A DNA stretch of 64,000 nt from NCBI GenBank assembly GCA_020249285.1, contig JADCFX010000001.1, positions 62,001-126,000 of the forward strand. The letters run 5' to 3'. Both the position numbers and the translations under genes were made by a program. Under the pieces are notes generated by a model, which was not told where the DNA came from, searched no databases, and saw nothing but the letters and a program-made list of their open reading frames with translations. The DNA comes from Roseomonas sp. (GTDB taxonomy: Bacteria; Pseudomonadota; Alphaproteobacteria; Acetobacterales; Acetobacteraceae). Positions 61,592 to 64,000 of the stretch are shown here, one piece after another. How positions within the stretch are numbered: position 1 is the stretch's first letter; the number at the start of each line of letters is the position of its first letter.

Positions 61592-62233
61592 TCAGGCGCT
61601 GGCAAGCACCGATTCCCGGCCATCCTGATGGCGCAAATGGGCAATCAGGCGGCCGCTGGGACTTTGGCGGAGCTTGATCACTTCCGCCAGCCCTCGGGCG
61701 GCAATAGCCTCACGCAGCGCATCCATATCCGGGTGCTGGGCTTCCAGCTTGGCCAAGCGCCAACCGGAATCGGGGATTTGCGCCGCCGCCCTTGCGCCAT
61801 CCCATTGGATCAGTGGCGGGATCAGATTGCCCATATCCTGACGCTGGGGCGGGAAAGCCATGCGCCAGGAAAGCGCGCCGCGGCGCATGGCACGTACTTC
61901 ACCAGCATGGGAGGCACCAAGCCGGGCCACCACCGCTTCAATGGCCGGCGTGGCGACGACATAGGCGATAAGCTGTGGTTCTGCTTCCAGCGCCAACTTC
62001 AGGGCCGGGTCATCCAGATCGAAGGGACGGGGATGGGCAGGGGGGGCTTGGTTGGGATCGGGGGCGATGATTTCGATGTACTGGTCCGGCCCAAGCCCGA
62101 GCAGCATGTTATGCGTGCCAGCGCCAGGATGCGGGCCGCCCGGAACCGGGCGCGTGCCCAAATGGCGTTCCAGGTAAGCCGCGCCCGCTTCCAGCGTGGC
62201 GGCACCAATCACAAGATGATCAATTTCAGCCAT
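61592..62233 (-). CDS. Glyoxalase-like/VOC family protein
   Basis: 213-residue protein with the vicinal-oxygen-chelate type glyoxalase-like domain. [15 protein letters not shown] at the start carries the first metal-ligand-type His; [10 protein letters not shown] and YIEIIAPDP follow. The ATG at 62233 gives this family start; an 83-codon longer frame overlaps the divergent acetyltransferase leader and is rejected. Substrate unknown. Confidence 0.82.
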   Translation of the reverse strand: MAEIDHLVIGAATLEAGAAYLERHLGTRPVPGGPHPGAGTHNMLLGLGPDQYIEIIAPDPNQAPPAHPRPFDLDDPALKLALEAEPQLIAYVVATPAIEAVVARLGASHAGEVRAMRRGALSWRMAFPPQRQDMGNLIPPLIQWDGARAAAQIPDSGWRLAKLEAQHPDMDALREAIAARGLAEVIKLRQSPSGRLIAHLRHQDGRESVLASA

Positions 62234-62444
62234 AGAACCCCCAAAGCCGCGTCCGGTTGCGCTGCGCGGCCCGTGTTGTTGCGCCGAACTGAAGCTCGGC
62301 CCAGGCATCATGCCAAGGGTTGTGGCGCGCATATTGAGCAAGATCAAGAAAGCGCCCGCCGGCTGGATGGGTGGCTGCCTCATCCGATTGACCCGCTTCC
62401 GACTTTTAGGCGTTTTGCCGCCCGTCTTACAAGGGAGCACCGTC

Positions 62445-63068
62445 ATGAAAATGCCCGCGCCGAAAATCGCCGAGACCTTCATTCATCCCAGCGTGAAGCT
62501 ACGTCAGGCAGACATCGGCGCGCGTTGTGAGATTCTGGAACGATCCTCGGTGACATATGCGTCGCTTGGCGATGCATCCTATCTTGACCATGATTGCCAG
62601 GTGGCGGATGCCGAAATCGGTAAATTCTGCGCCATTGCATCCTGTGTCCGGATCGGCCCGCCCAATCATCCCATGGGCCGCCCAACGCAGCATCGCTTCA
62701 CCTATGTGCCGGAGTATTATGATGCGACGAAGCAGCAGGACGCCGCGTTTTTCGCCGAACGCCGCGCTGCGCGGGTGAAGATTGGCAATGATGTCTGGAT
62801 CGGCCATGGCGTGACGGTACTGGCCGGGGTGACGGTGGGTGATGGCGCCGTGCTTGCTGCGGGCGCCGTGGTGGCGCGTGATGTCGCGCCCTACACCATT
62901 GTTGGCGGCGTGCCGGCGCGCATGATCAAGGAACGCTTCCCGCAGGCTATTGCTGCACGGCTGCAAGCCATCGCCTGGTGGGACTGGCCCTTTGAGGTGA
63001 TCATGGCGCGGCTTGCGGATTTCCAGAACGAAGATATCGCGGCATTTTGTGATAAATGGATGCCGTGA
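62445..63068 (+). CDS. Hexapeptide-repeat acetyltransferase, phosphonate-cluster type
   Basis: Left-handed beta-helix acyltransferase, 207 residues, with the sequence pattern of the family often found in phosphonate (phn) gene clusters: [22 protein letters not shown], then [16 protein letters not shown] and [12 protein letters not shown] split over two helix coils. The catalytic-type His is in GHGV. ATG at 62445 has GGGAG about 7 bases upstream. No phosphonate genes lie in this window, so the substrate is open; chloramphenicol/virginiamycin-type acetyltransferases are more distant relatives. Confidence 0.85.
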   Translation: MKMPAPKIAETFIHPSVKLRQADIGARCEILERSSVTYASLGDASYLDHDCQVADAEIGKFCAIASCVRIGPPNHPMGRPTQHRFTYVPEYYDATKQQDAAFFAERRAARVKIGNDVWIGHGVTVLAGVTVGDGAVLAAGAVVARDVAPYTIVGGVPARMIKERFPQAIAARLQAIAWWDWPFEVIMARLADFQNEDIAAFCDKWMP

Positions 63069-63074
63069 GAGGCG

Positions 63075-63102
63075 CGCGTGATCCGCGCTTACGGATCACG
63101 CG
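63075..63102. terminator. Shared hairpin between convergent genes
   Basis: CGCGTGATCC and GGATCACGCG form a perfect 10-bp stem with an 8-base loop, 6 bases after the acetyltransferase gene and 6 bases before the end of the minus-strand Bug gene. Its 9-bp core is identical to the stem at 22404-22432. Confidence 0.55.
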
Positions 63103-63108
63103 ACAGCA

Positions 63109-64000
63109 TCACTCCCGCCAAGGATGCTGGTTCCACAGCGCCTGATAGCGTGTGCGAAGCCCGATCAGTTCTGCCCGATAGGCATCGGGTGCCAGGAAGC
63201 GCAGCGGCAGGAATTGCTGATCGGCAAGCTTCTGGAATTCCGGATTCTCCACGGTCTTTTTCACAGATTCCGCAAGCCGCGTGATGATTTCAGCGGGCAT
63301 ACCGCCGGGGGCGGCCATGCCGCGCATGGAACCTTCCACCACATCAAAGCCCAATTCGCGCAGGGTTGGGATGGTGGGCGCGCGGTCCCATCGGGTTTCG
63401 CCCATTTGCGCCAGTGGATGCAGTGTGCCCTGGCGCCAATCATTCAGCCCTTCGGCGACATTCATCACCGCGAGTGGAATGGTACGCGAGAACACATTCT
63501 GCTTCACCAGTGATGATCCGGCGAAGGGAATATGCAGGAATTTCGTGCCGGAAGCGCGTTCCAACGCGAGCATCGCAAGATGATCATCCGAACCAATGCC
63601 CGTGGTGCCGTACCCGATTGTGCCCGGATTGGCCCGCGCCGCCGCCAGCAGATCAGCAAGCGTTTTGTAGGGGCTGTCAGGCAGCACCCACATCCCGCCC
63701 GGATCATCCACGATATTGCCGATCAGCGAAAAATCATCGAGCGAAAAGCGCGCGCGCCTTTCGATTGGGATTGTAACGATGGTCGGCGTATTGATGAAGC
63801 CGATCGTATAGCCATCGGGCCTGGCGCGCGCCAATTCGGTGAAGCCGATCTCGCCACCCGCACCAGGACGGTTCAGCACGACTACGGGTTGGCCCAGATC
63901 CGCTTCCATGAAGCGCGCAATGGTGCGCGCGGCTACATCCGTGCCGCCACCGGCCGCGAAGGCCACGATCATGGTGATCTGCCGATCTGGCCGCCAGCCA
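63109..64000 (-). CDS. Bug-family tripartite tricarboxylate transporter receptor (5' end outside window)
   Basis: Periplasmic Bug/TctC receptor; about 296 residues visible. The frame stays open to the window end and includes the family opening WRPDRQIT before MIVAFAAGGGTDVAART, so the true start with the signal peptide lies beyond base 64000. LNRPGAGGEIG and the GTTGIGSDDH region match the ligand-loop area. No TctA or TctB gene is visible. It is the second Bug gene here, and both are followed by the same hairpin. Confidence 0.92.
   Translation of the reverse strand, partial: GWRPDRQITMIVAFAAGGGTDVAARTIARFMEADLGQPVVVLNRPGAGGEIGFTELARARPDGYTIGFINTPTIVTIPIERRARFSLDDFSLIGNIVDDPGGMWVLPDSPYKTLADLLAAARANPGTIGYGTTGIGSDDHLAMLALERASGTKFLHIPFAGSSLVKQNVFSRTIPLAVMNVAEGLNDWRQGTLHPLAQMGETRWDRAPTIPTLRELGFDVVEGSMRGMAAPGGMPAEIITRLAESVKKTVENPEFQKLADQQFLPLRFLAPDAYRAELIGLRTRYQALWNQHPWRE

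Overview
The window reads as the chromosome of an aerobic alphaproteobacterium, most likely in the Rhodospirillales/Acetobacteraceae (Roseomonas-like). This is inferred from gene content: aerobic cobaltochelatase CobS/CobT beside BolA and a J-domain protein, the block ruvX-pyrB-pyrC-plsY-dprA-topA-rnr-rpmG with a PleD-type regulator, divergent gatCAB, and orphan Bug-type solute receptors. Coding density is high, GC is high, and most operons are joined by 4-base start/stop overlaps. I saw no tRNA, rRNA, CRISPR array, transposase or phage gene.

Layout. 1-8946: a catabolic-looking plus-strand operon (2-hydroxyacid dehydrogenase, MFS carrier, gamma-glutamyltransferase, ThDP enzyme, hydantoinase/oxoprolinase B and A). 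8958-15446: a small exported duplicated-domain protein, a type I secretion adaptor and ABC exporter, and a subtilisin-like RTX protease that is its likely cargo. 15656-22399: NUDIX hydrolase, small exported protein, histidine phosphatase, BolA, J-domain protein, cobS-cobT and a phytase-like esterase. 22445-24161: Bug receptor and GNAT acetyltransferase.

24186-33543 is the most notable region. It is a seven-gene minus-strand operon encoding two CrtI-type desaturase/oxidases, an acyltransferase, a glycosyltransferase, a fused HpnC-HpnD squalene-forming enzyme, HpnE and an aldehyde dehydrogenase. Together these match each step of a squalene-derived C30 carotenoid pathway ending in an acylated glycosyl ester (staphyloxanthin-like logic). 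No hopanoid cyclase gene is present in the window.

33629-42904: acyl-CoA dehydrogenase, DAO-type oxidase, MAPEG protein, then a disturbed locus (36964-38541) where a truncated cysteine desulfurase and an 89-bp direct repeat flank an AT-richer orphan membrane protein gene. Iron-type solute-binding protein, HpaI-type aldolase, YghU-type GST, ArsC-family reductase and a methyltransferase follow. 42937-59964 is housekeeping: CPA2 antiporter, gatCAB, then the ruvX-to-rpmG block with an S41 protease. 60029-64000: PleD-type diguanylate cyclase, glyoxalase-like protein, hexapeptide acetyltransferase and a second Bug receptor cut by the window end.

Non-coding signals include a strong terminator after rpmG, a near-identical hairpin behind both Bug genes, a palindromic repeat present twice (once inside the 3' end of a carotenoid gene), and structured spacers around the secreted protease.
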